A DNA stretch of 64,000 bases, from NCBI RefSeq assembly GCF_900114995.1, contig NZ_FOUX01000002.1, forward strand, positions 868,001 through 932,000, read 5' to 3'. A program made the position numbers and the translations under genes. The DNA comes from Chitinophaga sp. YR627. Its GTDB lineage: Bacteria; Bacteroidota; Bacteroidia; Chitinophagales; Chitinophagaceae. Below are positions 63,459 through 64,000 of this stretch, piece by piece (position 1 is the first letter of the stretch; every line of letters begins with the position of its first letter). The notes under the pieces are model-generated. The model worked only from the letters and a program-made list of their open reading frames with translations, was not told the origin of the DNA and ran no database searches.

Positions 63459-64000
63459 TTATAAAGTCACACCTACACCCAGCTGGATGCTCTGATTCTT
63501 CCAGTTACCTTTATCAGTTACGGTATTCACACCATTAACGTCAGTGAAGCCAACGATGTAACGGGCACTGATGTTAATGATAGGCAGCTGTAACCACAGA
63601 CCAGCAACGCCGGATACGTCTCCACCTTTGAATGCTTCGTCTGCACCTTTGAACACATTCTTGTCGCTTACCAGTGCGCTGAACTGAGGACCAACCTGCA
63701 GTTTCACACGTGGGCTACCCAGGGAAATGTTCGCCAGGATCGGGATGCTCAGGTAGTTAAGTTTAATTTTTTTGTCATTGTTTGTAGGATCATTCAGATT
63801 ATCAGGATTGTACACCTGGCTAAAATCGTCTGTAGTTTTTACAGTAGAAGAAGAGAAGATCAACTCACCCTGTACACCAAAACCTTTTGTAAGATTTACC
63901 TGTGCAAAACCACCCAGGTGATAACCGAGCTTGAAGCCATCTTTGTAACCCTGACCATCCAGTTTACCCAGGTTTGCACCACCTTTAAGACCGAATCTTA
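63459..64000 (-). CDS. Outer-membrane beta-barrel protein (PorT-like/OMP_b-brl_2), C-terminal part
   Basis: The minus-strand frame is open from the right edge to the TAA at 63459, so the start lies outside the window; a TTG inside could be mistaken for a start. The visible part (about 180 codons) reads FGLKGGANLGKLDG, FKLGYHLGGFAQVNL, VQGELIFSSS, NYLSIPILANI, LQVGPQFSALVSD and ends IQLGVGVTL, the alternating pattern of small outer-membrane barrels of Bacteroidota. Function unknown. Confidence 0.85.
   Translation of the reverse strand, partial: RFGLKGGANLGKLDGQGYKDGFKLGYHLGGFAQVNLTKGFGVQGELIFSSSTVKTTDDFSQVYNPDNLNDPTNNDKKIKLNYLSIPILANISLGSPRVKLQVGPQFSALVSDKNVFKGADEAFKGGDVSGVAGLWLQLPIINISARYIVGFTDVNGVNTVTDKGNWKNQSIQLGVGVTL

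Overview
The window is a piece of a Bacteroidota chromosome, most likely Chitinophagaceae (Chitinophaga-like). The grounds are a TonB receptor with a DUF4249 lipoprotein, a PorP/SprF protein next to a giant protein ending in a CHU_C-type type IX secretion (T9SS) sorting domain, PorQ, a LytTR two-component pair, promoters of the TTG-N19/20-TAnnTTTG type, and a tmRNA tag of the Bacteroidota kind (GESNYAMAA). No ribosomal RNA, tRNA, CRISPR array or complete transposase was seen.

Layout. 1-12.3 kb (minus): a three-gene, translationally coupled operon of very large exported proteins related to RHS/YD-repeat cell-surface or toxin-delivery proteins; the last gene runs off the left edge. 12.3-17.1 kb: a secreted six-hairpin-type glycosidase, divergent from a short neutral-ceramidase-like hydrolase followed by an unknown gene. 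17.1-20.0 kb: small accessory genes, namely a gene remnant, an AbiE-like toxin-antitoxin pair whose promoter lies only 4 nt from the first ATG, and a minus-strand set of small genes, one resembling Imm11/DUF1629 immunity proteins. 20.2-25.7 kb: TonB receptor/DUF4249 lipoprotein operon with a divergent histidine kinase/LytTR regulator.

26.3-40.5 kb looks like a genomic island inserted at the 3' end of the tmRNA gene (ssrA). A degenerate copy of the ssrA 3' end and its terminator lies at 26.30-26.36 kb, the intact copy at 40.48-40.55 kb. Between them are a type I restriction-modification operon (half-size HsdS, HsdM, RhuM, two unknown small proteins, full-size HsdS, HsdR, SprT-like metallopeptidase), a GIY-YIG/DUF4357 nuclease, and a TOTE-type primase-helicase gene broken by three frameshifts. 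No integrase was found.

40.9-64 kb is mainly core genome: ssrA, rseP, dxr, a GH3-like protein, rplU-rpmA, an H1-like Lys/Ala repeat protein, a PolX-like PHP protein lacking its polymerase aspartates, a DsbA-family protein, a GNAT acetyltransferase, the PorP/SprF-Calx-beta pair, ahcY, pdxJ, porQ, lon and the end of an outer-membrane beta-barrel gene. Strong hairpin terminators separate most of these units.

Most accessory interest lies in the ssrA island (restriction plus a decayed TOTE system), the RHS-type operon, and the small-gene region at 17-20 kb.
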